Origin: Gammaproteobacteria bacterium
GTDB taxonomy: Bacteria; Pseudomonadota; Gammaproteobacteria; DSM-16500
NCBI GenBank assembly: GCA_021156085.1
Contig: JAJNBC010000002.1
Location: 62,001-126,000, forward strand
Direction of reading: 5' to 3'
Length of the DNA stretch: 64,000 nucleotides
A program made the position numbers and the translations under genes. Every line of letters begins with the position of its first letter. The first letter of the stretch is position 1. Below the pieces are notes generated by a model. That model worked only from the letters and a program-made list of their open reading frames with translations, was not told the DNA's origin and ran no database searches. Below, piece after piece: positions 38,208 through 46,878 of this stretch.

Positions 38208-38633
38208 CTATGGTTGAGTTGGAGCAGGCGGCGCAGCAGGTTCAGCGGAAGGCATTACTGTATTGCTGGGTGCTGGCGTCGCAGGAGGTGTAGCTGTATT
38301 GTCAAGTGTAGGGGCTGCCGTGGGCGGTGTAGCTACCGTTGGCGTATTCATGTCAGGGGGTGTTGTGGGGGCAATCTCTGGTGCAGAGGGTGCAGCGATA
38401 GGGGATCCTCCTGGATTGGTGCTAGGCGTTTGTGCCTGCATGGCGGCGGAGCTTTCACCAGAGGTGGGTTCAGTAGAGGGTACTGTTTCAGAAGGCGGCG
38501 CGGCGATAGTCTGAGTAGTTGTTGGTACTTCAGACATGGTAGTATTGTCTTTCGCGGATTTTTGCTGGCAAGCAGTGATTCCAGCAAGGCAAAATCCGGC
38601 GAGGGTGGCTAGTAGAATGTGATGTTTACGCAT
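38208..38633 (-). CDS. Pro/Thr/Ala-rich lipoprotein
   Basis: About 141 residues. The signal MRKHHILLATLAGFCLAG ends in a lipobox (GITAC), so Cys 22 or so would be acylated. The rest is low complexity, rich in Pro, Thr, Ala and Ser (PPSETVPSTEPTSGE, PTAAPTLDNTATPPATPAPS), probably an extended spacer exposed in the periplasm or at the surface. The frame runs on to a TTG at 38639, but the ATG at 38633 has AAGGA eight bases upstream. Several open frames on the opposite strand are composition artefacts of this GC-rich repeat. No specific function is evident. Confidence 0.75.
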   Translation of the reverse strand: MRKHHILLATLAGFCLAGITACQQKSAKDNTTMSEVPTTTQTIAAPPSETVPSTEPTSGESSAAMQAQTPSTNPGGSPIAAPSAPEIAPTTPPDMNTPTVATPPTAAPTLDNTATPPATPAPSNTVMPSAEPAAPPAPTQP

Positions 38634-38728
38634 GGGCAATATCCTTAGTTTTTTTAAAAAGAAGAAAATAATAGGGGGGGCTGAACTTGCCCCCTAAGAA
38701 AAAAGACATATTATCCTAAATAAACTAT

Positions 38729-38776
38729 GCTGCAAAGCTTATCCTCTCAGCTCTAGCGAATTGTCGACAACCCCTA
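38729..38776. repeat. Right-hand fragment of the dispersed palindromic repeat
   Basis: TGCAAAGCTTATCCTCTC, then AGCTCTAGCGAATTGTCGAC and AACCCCTAA, matches the last roughly 48 bases of the element at 54526-54672 with several substitutions. It ends 14 bases before the hemE start and may supply part of its leader. Confidence 0.5.
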
Positions 38777-38790
38777 ACGTGAGATAGATT

Positions 38791-39864
38791 ATGATTGAAC
38801 TCAAAAATGATCGTTTATTGCGCGCCATCAGGCATCAACCAGTGGACAGGACGCCTATATGGATTATGCGCCAGGCAGGGCGTTATTTACCAGAATATCG
38901 TGCAGTTCGGCAAAGAGCAGGGAGCTTCATGGCATTATGTAAAAATCCTGAGCTTGCTTGTGAAGTCACGTTGCAACCTTTGGCTCGTTTTTCTCTGGAC
39001 GCAGCCATTGTATTTTCTGATATTTTGACTATTCCAGATGCGATGGGGTTAGGGCTGCAATTCATTGAAGGTAAGGGGCCCATTTTTGCAAAACCTTTAC
39101 GTTCAGAGAAGGACATTCAGAATTTAGCTATTCCAGATCCGGACATTAGTTTGCGTTATGTATTAGATGCCATTCGTCTGATTACTCGCGAATTAGCTGG
39201 CAAAGTGCCATTAATTGGTTTTTGTGGCAGTCCCTGGACATTAGCAACTTATATGATAGAAGGGGGTGCAAATAAATCTTTCCCTCTTATTCAGAAAATG
39301 TTACAGGAGCAACCGCAGGCACTGCATCAGTTGCTGCATAAATTAGCTGAAGCAGTGGCTCTACATTTAGATGCCCAAATCAAATCGGGTGCCCAAGTGG
39401 TGATGATCTTTGACACGTGGGGGGGGATGTTAAATACAGCAGATTACCAAGCGTATTCCTTGCACTATATTCGACAAATTATAAGAGAGTTAGGTGTAAA
39501 AAATGCAGCATCACCTGTGCCAGTTGTATTGTTTACTAAAGCGGGAGGGCAGTGGTTAGAGTTAATGGCAGAATCCCAATGTGATGTTATTGCAGTGGAT
39601 TGGTTAGTTAATTTGAAAGATGCCAGGCAGAGAGTCGGTAACAAAATAGCCTTGCAGGGCAATTTAAATCCCACTATTCTTTGTCAAACAGAGAGTGTTA
39701 TTCGAGCGGAAGTTGCGCGCATTTTGACTGAATATGGGTCTGGTTCAGGTCACATCTTTAATTTAGGCCATGGTATTACTCCCGAGGTGCCTCCTGAGCA
39801 TGTCGCTATATTGGTGGATGCTGTGCATACCCTTAGTCATAGGGATTCAAAATGGATAGATTGA
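38791..39864 (+). CDS. hemE: Uroporphyrinogen decarboxylase
   Basis: Decarboxylates the four acetates of uroporphyrinogen III in haem synthesis. It is 357 residues, the usual length. It has [20 protein letters not shown] near 20-39 (active-site loop), [17 protein letters not shown] near 75 with the catalytic Asp, [17 protein letters not shown] near 143, and GNLNPTILC plus [15 protein letters not shown] near the end (substrate-binding His). It overlaps the next gene by 13 bases. hemH, the last haem step, is at 49566. Confidence 0.97.
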   Translation: MIELKNDRLLRAIRHQPVDRTPIWIMRQAGRYLPEYRAVRQRAGSFMALCKNPELACEVTLQPLARFSLDAAIVFSDILTIPDAMGLGLQFIEGKGPIFAKPLRSEKDIQNLAIPDPDISLRYVLDAIRLITRELAGKVPLIGFCGSPWTLATYMIEGGANKSFPLIQKMLQEQPQALHQLLHKLAEAVALHLDAQIKSGAQVVMIFDTWGGMLNTADYQAYSLHYIRQIIRELGVKNAASPVPVVLFTKAGGQWLELMAESQCDVIAVDWLVNLKDARQRVGNKIALQGNLNPTILCQTESVIRAEVARILTEYGSGSGHIFNLGHGITPEVPPEHVAILVDAVHTLSHRDSKWID

Positions 39865-40823
39865 GTTTTAAGCCAGCATGGTGGCTGACGAATTCCCATT
39901 GCCAAACACTTTGGCCTGTTTTATGCCGACGCCGTATTAAAAATTTACCTCTCAAACGAGAAAGAGTTGAATTAGCGGATGGGGATTTTATAGATCTTGA
40001 TTGGGTAGGGGGCAGTAGAGGCCCTATTGTTTTAATTCTGCATGGATTAGAAGGATCAGTAAAATCGCCTTATGTTCAAGGGATGTTACAAACTATCTTA
40101 CAACAGGGCTGGCGTGGGGTTTGTATGCATTTTCGTAGCTGTAGTGGTGAGCTCAATCGGTTGCCTAGAGTTTACCATTCCGGTGAGACGTTGGACATTA
40201 CTGAGGTCGTGAATCGATTGCGACAGCACGAGCTAGCCACACCCATGGCAGCAATTGGTTTTTCTCTGGGAGGAAATGTTTTGCTGAAATGGCTAGGCGA
40301 AACCGGCGAACATAATCCGTTAACGGCCGCGATCGCTATTTCTGTTCCATTTCAATTGAGTCAAGCAGCTTCACGTATTGATCGAGGATTTTCTAAAATT
40401 TATCAATGGCGATTGTTACATTGTCTTCGAAAAAAAATTCAATGGAAATTTCCGCAGCAGACTGCGCCTTTTAATTTCTCCTCATTAAGAAAATTACGTA
40501 CATTGCGTGATTTTGATGACTATGTAACGGCACCTTTGCATGGGTTTATCAATGGAGAAGATTACTATACTCAATCTAGCAGCCGTCAATATTTGGCAAA
40601 AATTAAAGTGCCTACATTAATTTTACAGGCGAAGGATGATCCTCTGGTGGGCGAGCAAATTTTGCCGGAGAAACAAGATATATCCTCTCAAATCATGCTT
40701 GAAATATCCGAAAAGGGTGGGCACGTCGGTTTTATAAGCGGACGTTTTCCCTGGAAAATAGAGTATTGGTTAGAGCAGCGTGCATCGATTTTTTTACAAG
40801 ATTACTTAAAAAAAACTGCTTAA
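39852..40823 (+). CDS. yheT: YheT-family alpha/beta hydrolase
   Basis: 323 residues, alpha/beta hydrolase fold of the AB hydrolase 4 / YheT group. It begins [20 protein letters not shown], the family's N-terminal signature. The oxyanion region is [18 protein letters not shown] near 57. The nucleophile elbow is [15 protein letters not shown] near 133, with catalytic Ser. Late Asp and His lie in [12 protein letters not shown] and [12 protein letters not shown]. Family members may act on esters or lipids; the substrate is not known. It is translationally coupled to hemE. Confidence 0.92.
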   Translation: MDRLSFKPAWWLTNSHCQTLWPVLCRRRIKNLPLKRERVELADGDFIDLDWVGGSRGPIVLILHGLEGSVKSPYVQGMLQTILQQGWRGVCMHFRSCSGELNRLPRVYHSGETLDITEVVNRLRQHELATPMAAIGFSLGGNVLLKWLGETGEHNPLTAAIAISVPFQLSQAASRIDRGFSKIYQWRLLHCLRKKIQWKFPQQTAPFNFSSLRKLRTLRDFDDYVTAPLHGFINGEDYYTQSSSRQYLAKIKVPTLILQAKDDPLVGEQILPEKQDISSQIMLEISEKGGHVGFISGRFPWKIEYWLEQRASIFLQDYLKKTA

Positions 40824-40972
40824 TCTGAGTTCCGGTTAAACCTTTGCCTTAATGAATTAACTTTTGTTTGGTGAAGACCTTTTTTTTCTTTAGACAACAT
40901 ATTCATCATATCATGCTGAAGTTTCTCTCCTCTTGTAGGAAAGAATGTTTTATATGTACGATAGTTATAACG

Positions 40973-41986
40973 AACCCCAGTTCGGGGTTTAGTTCTTTAA
41001 ATATCAAGGGATTAACAAAAATTTTATTGAGAAATAAGAGAGCTGACTGTATCTTTGCAATTTTTCTAACCACCAACTTAAGGAAAATCAACATGGAAAT
41101 CCATCAGCTCACACGCATTTTTTGCCAAATAGATGATTTTTGCAAGGAAATAAATTCATGTAAAATGAATTACTTTTTACCCTCTCCCACAGAGGACCAC
41201 CGTGTTGTTTAATTGATAGTGAGATCATAATAATTTTAATTCTATTTCAATCATCGCAATGGAGAAATTTTAAAAATTATTACCACCCTTTTCTCTCAAT
41301 CTATTACAAAACAGCGTTTCCCCAATTGCCCAGCTACAATCGATTTATTGAAATTATGCCCCGTGTTATTTTTCATTTAATTTTGTTTTCTCAAATAAAT
41401 TCTGGTAAACGTACCGGCATTTATTTTATTGATTCAACATGTTTGCCAGTGTGTCATTTGAAACGCTCAACCAGGCATAAAACATTTGATGAAGTTGCAC
41501 GCTATGGACGAACATCTGTTAGCTGGTTATTCGGTCTAAAATTGCATAGTGTCATGAATGATCAGGGTGAAGTGATTGCATTTAAAGTAACGAGTGGAAA
41601 GCAAAATGACGCAAAGGCAGGTGAGTCAATTATGCAAAAACTGCATGGATTAATGTTTGGCGATAAAGGCTATATCGGAAAAGAATTATTTGCACGTTTG
41701 CTTGAGAAAGGATTAAAGCTTATCACACGAGGTCGAAAAAATATGAAAGAAAAAAATTACTTGCCAATGGAGAAACAACTATTGAATAAACGTGGAATAA
41801 TCGAAACGGTTATCAATCATTTTAAACACCACTATCACATTTGGCATACAAGGCATCGATCAGTAATAAATGCCCTCACACATTTGATGGCAGGTGTTGC
41901 AGCCTATGTGATTGAGCCATTAAAAATATCGGCTATTAAATTGCTCGCAGCAAATAATTATTTAACTTAAACCCCGAACTGGGGTT
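40973..41986 (+). mobile_element. IS982-family insertion sequence
   Basis: A 1014-bp element bounded by a perfect 18-bp inverted repeat, AACCCCAGTTCGGGGTTT at 40973-40990 and its complement at 41969-41986. It contains one DDE transposase gene in the plus direction, of IS982 type, broken by a frameshift. I see no clear target-site duplication (left flank TTATAACG, right flank CTATTAAG). The right end truncates the gene at 41967-42881. The element is thus probably inactive on its own, although the intact ends could be moved in trans. Confidence 0.88.
41093..41970 (+). pseudogene. IS982-family transposase, frameshifted
   Basis: The first part (41093-41212) encodes MEIHQLTRIFCQIDDFCKEI, the IS982 N-terminus. 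The frame then ends at TAA 41210. The rest continues one frame over from about 41209: FQSSQWRNFKNYY, LPSYNRFIEIMPR, then the catalytic region. All three catalytic residues are present: Asp in YFIDSTCLPVCH, Asp in LMFGDKGYIGKEL, and Glu in KRGIIETVINHFKHH. Adding one T to the TTT at 41208-41210 would restore a single frame. This is more likely a mutation than programmed frameshifting, since no slippery heptamer plus structure is evident. Confidence 0.82.
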
Positions 41987-42881
41987 CTATTAAGAACTTC
42001 TCAATGACTTTTAATATCTCTGGGTTCTTAGGCAAATCTTGAGGCCCTCGACTAAAGTAAAGGAGGACTTGATCTAATATCGTATGGTTGTTGGAGGGGG
42101 ATATTTCATTCACATCTAATAGAAAATCGCCGTTAGCATTATGTACGTCCAATAAACGGCGAATTAGCTGAATATGGAAAACAGCCGCTTCTTCAGGTTT
42201 TTGAGAAGAGGGTATAGGAGCAAAAGCAGCACTGTAAATAATATCCTTTAAAAGAAATTGCCCGACTACATCTACCTTGAATGCAGGTTCTCCTTCTGAG
42301 TCACGCACATCTAAGATATTATCAATAAGCTTAAATTTTATGCGCATACTGATATTGTCTATTAGGGCTGCTTTATCCGTAATTTCGCTATTTGGAGGAA
42401 GAAATTGTTGTTTATAAGAATTTAATAGTTCGTCATCTATATCGGAGGGCAAAAAAGCTTTTGAGTCCTTAGAGGTCCAAAAAAAATAGGATAGTAAGTT
42501 ATTATGCTCTTTTGAATGCGCATTAAAATCAATGACGGGGTCACCATTACTTTTTTTCAAATTTATTAAATAATGAGCTAGTTCAATAAAATCTTTCTTA
42601 TTATTGATGTTCTCTGCTACGCCTATTAGCAAACTTAATGCTGTGAGTTTTCCTTTGCATAAATTGTTAAAATCTATTCTGGGGGCTCCGGTGTTCTCAT
42701 CAATGCTTTGAGCAATTCTTTGCACTCCCTGGAAATCACAGCGCACTATACATACTACGAGATCGTCAGGTGGCTCCTCTTTTTTCTCTTCATCTGCGCG
42801 GAGAACAAGAGGGGTGGAATTTTTATTCTCGGGGCTTTTTAACTTTTTATCGCCTTCTGAATTTGCAGTATTCGGTAGCAT
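41967..42881 (-). CDS. Ankyrin-like repeat protein truncated by the IS
   Basis: About 304 residues, acidic, without signal or membrane span. After a polar Lys/Glu-rich N-terminus (1-45) come about four units of 50-70 residues, each starting with an NG-x-P/L-x-x-D-x-N-like turn: GAPRIDFNNLCKGKLTALS, NGDPVIDFNAHSKEHNNLLS, GEPAFKVDVVGQFLLKDIIY, NGDFLLDVNEISPSNNHTIL. Each is followed by two helices, as in ankyrin-type repeats. The last residues (EPQFGV) are encoded by the IS end, so the native C-terminus is missing. An ATG at 42905 is also possible; 42881 has AGAGGAG just upstream. A eukaryote-like effector role is conceivable in a Legionellales host, without proof. Confidence 0.6.
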   Translation of the reverse strand: MLPNTANSEGDKKLKSPENKNSTPLVLRADEEKKEEPPDDLVVCIVRCDFQGVQRIAQSIDENTGAPRIDFNNLCKGKLTALSLLIGVAENINNKKDFIELAHYLINLKKSNGDPVIDFNAHSKEHNNLLSYFFWTSKDSKAFLPSDIDDELLNSYKQQFLPPNSEITDKAALIDNISMRIKFKLIDNILDVRDSEGEPAFKVDVVGQFLLKDIIYSAAFAPIPSSQKPEEAAVFHIQLIRRLLDVHNANGDFLLDVNEISPSNNHTILDQVLLYFSRGPQDLPKNPEILKVIEKFLIEPQFGV

Positions 42882-43025
42882 GATCTCCTCTGTTCCATTC
42901 TTCATCGTAATTTTTCAATTTTTATTAAGTATAGCCACGATTGATCAATATTCTTAGTTTAGTAATAAATTAACCATCTCGAGCGCGGGTTTATAATCCA
43001 CTGAAAGAAAAATAAATATTTGATC

Positions 43026-43799
43026 TTATCTGTGCTTTCGTAAATACTCCAAAGGAAATTTAACCACGCTTTCTTTTGTAAATGCAGGTTGATTTTTTTC
43101 TGGATTCCAAGTATGTCCATAGATGATTTCGTAAGTTAGAGGGATGATGCCCTCTTTATTTTTCTTCAGGGAGCTAATCACTTGGCCTCTAGAAATAAAC
43201 CCTGTTGACTCTAATTCTTTTTGTAATAGGTGTTGTTCTCTGTACGTCAATGTGAAATAATCCACGTCGAGCACCGGATCAGCAAAGCCAGTATGAGTTA
43301 ATGCATCACCCAGATGATGCATATCTAAAAAATGCGGTAATTGAAGAGTTTGTTCTGCGAGTTCACACAAAGTATCAGGACCAAAACTACTAAACATCAA
43401 TAACCCTTCAGGCCGTAAAACACGTTGCCATTCCTTTAATACTTTTGTTAAATCTATGCACCACGGTAAAATCAAGTTTCCTACTATTAAATCTACAGTG
43501 TGATCTCCTACTGGTAATGCATCTGGTGAAGTGCATAGCCAATGAATCTTTGAGGGAGCACTCATTTTAGCATGGTCTAGCATCGCGAGTGAATCTTCTG
43601 TAGCCGATAATTCAGCTGTTGGGTAGCGTTTTTTTAATAACTGCGTGCAATATCCTGTTCCGCAACCTACTTCGATGATACGGCTAGGTTTTAAGGCAAC
43701 CAAATCCAAGCGCATTACTATTTGCTCGCCTACCTCGCGTGCGAGTACAGCAGCAGCTTCATAATCTGCGGAGGCAACCTGTTCAAATCGACTTGTCAA
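43026..43799 (-). CDS. bioC: Malonyl-ACP O-methyltransferase BioC
   Basis: A SAM-dependent methyltransferase that methylates malonyl-ACP to start pimelate synthesis for biotin. It is about 257 residues. The SAM motif is IIEVGCGTGYCTQLLKKRYP near 41-60. VDLIVGNLILPWCIDLTKVL near 104 and RVLRPEGLLMFSSFGPDTLC near 127 are class I methyltransferase features with BioC-like sequence. The frame starts at a TTG (43799) with AAGG eight bases upstream, and no ATG is available at the right place. The N-terminus (F..A..DYEAAA) aligns with BioC. It is divergent from comF; the other bio genes are not in the window. Confidence 0.85.
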   Translation of the reverse strand: MTSRFEQVASADYEAAAVLAREVGEQIVMRLDLVALKPSRIIEVGCGTGYCTQLLKKRYPTAELSATEDSLAMLDHAKMSAPSKIHWLCTSPDALPVGDHTVDLIVGNLILPWCIDLTKVLKEWQRVLRPEGLLMFSSFGPDTLCELAEQTLQLPHFLDMHHLGDALTHTGFADPVLDVDYFTLTYREQHLLQKELESTGFISRGQVISSLKKNKEGIIPLTYEIIYGHTWNPEKNQPAFTKESVVKFPLEYLRKHR

Positions 43800-43814
43800 A
43801 ATAAGGACCTTGCA

Positions 43815-44555
43815 ATGAAAACAAAAAGCAACTATTTCAAAAAAATACTCGATTGGTTTCTACCATACACTTGCATTCTATGTGGGCAGACTTCCCAACG
43901 CAACCAAGATTTATGTAGTGCATGTTATCAAATATTGCCTATGATCAGAAATAGTTGTATATATTGCGCTATTTCTTTGCCTGAAAGTATTATAGAAGGG
44001 GTATGCGGCCAATGTTTACAAAAATCGCCTCCTTTTGATGTAACCCACGCGCTTTATTTTTATCAATCGCCTATCACTAAACTCATTTTAGAGCTAAAAT
44101 TTAATCAAAAGCTGATTCATGCTAGAGTTTTGGGTGAACTATTGGCTGATCAAATACAGCAGGTATGGTATAAAAATAAGCCTTTACCCACTTTTATCAT
44201 TCCTGTACCTTTGCACCCTGCTCGTTTAAAAGAGCGTGGCTTTAATCAATCACTCGAAATCGCGCGCCCCATTGCTAAAATTCTGAATTTATCCATCGAC
44301 ATAACGCAGTGTCACCGGCATAAATTAACTGCTCCACAGTCAGCATGCTCAGCAGCAGAGCGGAAAAAAAATGTGAAAGGGGCTTTTAGTGTTATAGGTC
44401 ACTTTGCGGAGCAGCATGTAGCAGTGATTGATGATGTTATTACCACGGGTAATACAGTGACTGAGTTTTGTAAAACACTTAAACGCTCTGGAGCAAGAAA
44501 AATTGATGTTTGGTGTTGCGCCAGAGTAGACAGGCTTTTTTCTGGCGATGGGTGA
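43815..44555 (+). CDS. comF: ComF-family phosphoribosyltransferase-like protein
   Basis: A competence-associated protein, needed for DNA uptake in several bacteria. It is 246 residues. The N-terminal double zinc ribbon has CILCGQTSQRNQDLCSAC near 19-36 and CIYCAISLPESIIEGVCGQC near 47-66. The PRTase domain has IPVPLHPARLKERGFNQSLE near 136 and the PRPP loop VAVIDDVITTGNTV near 205. The frame opens at 43722 inside bioC, but the ATG at 43815 has AAGGA seven bases upstream. The bioC-comF divergent pairing is common in gammaproteobacteria. Confidence 0.92.
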   Translation: MKTKSNYFKKILDWFLPYTCILCGQTSQRNQDLCSACYQILPMIRNSCIYCAISLPESIIEGVCGQCLQKSPPFDVTHALYFYQSPITKLILELKFNQKLIHARVLGELLADQIQQVWYKNKPLPTFIIPVPLHPARLKERGFNQSLEIARPIAKILNLSIDITQCHRHKLTAPQSACSAAERKKNVKGAFSVIGHFAEQHVAVIDDVITTGNTVTEFCKTLKRSGARKIDVWCCARVDRLFSGDG

Positions 44556-44599
44556 TTTCTCTGTGTATAATCCACCGATTAATTGGGTTAGGTGGTATC

Positions 44600-45022
44600 A
44601 TGCAAGATATTTTTTTATTCGCACAAAATCACGCAATGTTAAGCATTGCTTTACTTATAGTATTGTTGTTATTAGCTGTCCTTGAATTAATCAAATCCAA
44701 GCGAGGGACACAACAGCTTAGTCCTGCGGGGGCTACGCAACTGATCAATCATCAAGATGCTATTGTATTAGATATTCGAAATACAGAAGCATTTAATAGT
44801 GGACATATTGTTGATGCTATCTCTATCCCCTTTTCTGAATTGGAAAATAAATATAAAAAACTGGATTCATTTAAAGCGCGGCCAATTTTAATAGTATGTG
44901 CTACAGGTTCAGAATCTCCTCGTGCTGCCGGTTTGTTAGAAAAAGAGGGCTTTAAGGTATTTCTCTTGGCAGGGGGAATACGCAGCTGGAAGGAAACAGA
45001 CATGCCGTTAGTGAAGGAATAA
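44600..45022 (+). CDS. yibN: Membrane-anchored rhodanese-like protein (YibN type)
   Basis: 140 residues. One transmembrane helix (about 13-32, LSIALLIVLLLLAVLEL) precedes a rhodanese domain (about 42-138). The active-site loop is LIVCATGSESPRAA with catalytic Cys near 98, and GGIRSWKETDMPL closes the fold. The gene order yibN-grxC-secB-gpsA matches E. coli. The open frame reaches back to 44510 inside comF, but the ATG at 44600 has AGGTGG upstream and starts at the membrane helix. Confidence 0.88.
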   Translation: MQDIFLFAQNHAMLSIALLIVLLLLAVLELIKSKRGTQQLSPAGATQLINHQDAIVLDIRNTEAFNSGHIVDAISIPFSELENKYKKLDSFKARPILIVCATGSESPRAAGLLEKEGFKVFLLAGGIRSWKETDMPLVKE

Positions 45023-45026
45023 AGTC

Positions 45027-45278
45027 ATGACAGAAATTATTATGTATACCACGGAAAGTTGCTCTTATTGCGTGCGTGCCAAGCAATTGTTAGCTACAAA
45101 AAAACTGCATTATCAAGAAATTCGTATTGATTTAGATTCTAAAAAACGTGAAGAAATGGAACGTTTAAGCGGAAGACGCACAGTGCCGCAAATTTTTATC
45201 AATGGCCACCCTATAGGGGGCTACGATGATTTATTTGCTCTGTCCCAATCAGGAAAATTAGATAATCTAACAGCGTGA
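45027..45278 (+). CDS. grxC: Glutaredoxin 3
   Basis: An 83-residue dithiol glutaredoxin of the cytoplasm. The active site is CSYC at 12-15, followed by the glutathione-binding TVPQIFINGHPIGGYDDL near 52-69 with the cis-Pro. It reduces disulfides and glutathionylated proteins using glutathione. It lies four bases after the rhodanese gene and 30 bases before secB. Confidence 0.95.
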   Translation: MTEIIMYTTESCSYCVRAKQLLATKKLHYQEIRIDLDSKKREEMERLSGRRTVPQIFINGHPIGGYDDLFALSQSGKLDNLTA

Positions 45279-45308
45279 TATTAATTTAAATTCGTAAAGG
45301 AAAATTTT

Positions 45309-45806
45309 ATGGCAGACAAAACAGAAAAACCAGCTGAAAACAATGCAGCGCAATTTGAAATTCAACGTATTTTTGTGAAAGATATTTCCTATGAAGCCCC
45401 TAATACGCCCCAAACTTTTGTAGAAGCATGGAAGCCTGAAGTAAAATTGAATTTAGAGACCAAGAGTAATTGTATTCAAGATAATGTACATGAAGTAGTA
45501 TTATCCGTTACTGCCACTGTCACAAGTAACAACAAATCAGCTTTCCTCATTGAGGTGCATCAAGCGGGTATTTTCTTAATTGCTAGTTTGCCAGAAAAAC
45601 AATTACGTCAAATGCTTGGTAGTTTTTGTCCCAACATTTTATTCCCCTACGTCCGCGAAGTTATTTCTGACATTATTGTACGGGGTGGTTTTCCTCAGCT
45701 CTTGTTGGCGCCTGTTAATTTTGATGCTCTTTATACGCAACATTTGCAAGATCAGGAAAAAGCACCCACGGCCGCAACAGCAGCAGTGGATGGGCAGATT
45801 CATTAA
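45309..45806 (+). CDS. secB: Protein-export chaperone SecB
   Basis: A tetrameric cytosolic chaperone that keeps preproteins unfolded and hands them to SecA. It is 165 residues. Visible are FEIQRIFVKDISYEAPNTPQ near 17-36, PEVKLNLETKS near 46, YEVVLSVTATV-like VHEVVLSVTATV near 61, and the LFPYVREVISDIIVRGGFPQ block near 112-131, with LLLAPVNFDALY. AAAGGA precedes the ATG. gpsA starts just past its stop. Confidence 0.97.
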   Translation: MADKTEKPAENNAAQFEIQRIFVKDISYEAPNTPQTFVEAWKPEVKLNLETKSNCIQDNVHEVVLSVTATVTSNNKSAFLIEVHQAGIFLIASLPEKQLRQMLGSFCPNILFPYVREVISDIIVRGGFPQLLLAPVNFDALYTQHLQDQEKAPTAATAAVDGQIH

Positions 45807-45807
45807 T

Positions 45808-46821
45808 ATGATGTATGGTACTCACCAACCTATAGCAATTCTGGGCGCGGGGTCGTGGGGTACAGCACTTGCATTGCATTTGTCTCGTTTAGGTCAAATC
45901 GTCCGCTTGTGGACTTTTGATGAAAAACATGGGGCTGATTTGCAAGCGACGCATCGGAATAAACGCTATTTGCCAGATTACCTTTTCCCGTCTACATTAT
46001 ATCCCACTGCTCAGCTTATTGAAGCAATACAAGATGTCCATGATATCCTGATTGCAGTCCCTTCTGTAGGTTTTCGTGCTACTGTGTTGCAGTTAAAACC
46101 CTTGCTTAAGCCGGGCATGCGTATTGCTTGGGCAACAAAAGGATTAGATGAAAACACCGGGCAATTATTGCATGAAGTTATTGCAGAGATACTTGGCCCC
46201 CACTATTCTTCTGCTATTTTAGCTGGTCCTTCTTTTGCTAGTGAAGTTGCACTTCAACAACCGACAGCTGTGGTTATTTCCAGTCAAGATCTTCTGTTTG
46301 CTCAGGATTTGCTAGCTCGCTTTAGTACGCCTTTTTTTCGCATCTATTTGAGCACAGATATTATTGGTGTGGAAGTGGGTGGTGCTGTAAAAAATGTACT
46401 TGCCATTGCTACGGGCATTTCAGATGGCATGGGATTTGGTGCCAATGCACGTTGTGCTCTAATTACGCGTGGCTTAGCGGAAATCATGCGGTTGGGGGAG
46501 AGCTTAGGCGGACATGTTGACACATTTATAGGCTTGGCAGGATTGGGCGATCTCATTCTCACCTGTACTGATGATCAATCTCGCAATCGCCGGTTTGGGC
46601 TTGCATTAGGTCAAGGTAAAAACGCCATGCAAGCGGAAAAAGAAATTGGGCAAGTTGTAGAAGGAAAAAGAAATGCCGAATTAGTTATGCAACTTGCGCA
46701 TAAAAATAAAGTAGAGATGCCTATCGTAGAAGCTGTCTGGAAAATTTTGCAAGAAAAATCCACTCCTAAACAAGCGATGCAAGACTTACTAGCACGATCA
46801 CTCAAAAGTGAAAAATTTTAA
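45808..46821 (+). CDS. gpsA: Glycerol-3-phosphate dehydrogenase (NAD(P)+)
   Basis: Makes sn-glycerol 3-phosphate for phospholipid synthesis. It is about 337 residues. The nucleotide-binding motif is AILGAGSWGTALALHLSRLG near 9-28, IAWATKGLDENTG near 110, GPSFASEVALQQPTAVVI near 138, and the catalytic Lys lies in VGGAVKNVLAIATGI near 190. GLAGLGDLILTCTDDQSRNR is near 245. A much longer frame opens at 45580 within secB; the ATG pair at 45808/45811 directly after the secB stop is the proper start. Confidence 0.96.
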   Translation: MMYGTHQPIAILGAGSWGTALALHLSRLGQIVRLWTFDEKHGADLQATHRNKRYLPDYLFPSTLYPTAQLIEAIQDVHDILIAVPSVGFRATVLQLKPLLKPGMRIAWATKGLDENTGQLLHEVIAEILGPHYSSAILAGPSFASEVALQQPTAVVISSQDLLFAQDLLARFSTPFFRIYLSTDIIGVEVGGAVKNVLAIATGISDGMGFGANARCALITRGLAEIMRLGESLGGHVDTFIGLAGLGDLILTCTDDQSRNRRFGLALGQGKNAMQAEKEIGQVVEGKRNAELVMQLAHKNKVEMPIVEAVWKILQEKSTPKQAMQDLLARSLKSEKF

Positions 46822-46878
46822 TTATCTATAATAATTATCAGAGGTAATGCGTTTTATCTCTGCCTAGCTAATTGTTGA

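Noticed and set aside
38214-38612. Long plus-strand ORFs rich in Arg, Ser, Gly and Cys
   Set aside because: They are antisense reading frames of the low-complexity lipoprotein gene on the minus strand, which has a lipobox, ribosome site and terminator.
40868-41212. A separate 114-residue protein
   Set aside because: Its second half is the N-terminus of the IS982 transposase, starting at 41093; the first half spans the IS end and flank.
45580-45807. N-terminal extension of gpsA
   Set aside because: It reads through secB in another frame; the proper start lies just after the secB stop.
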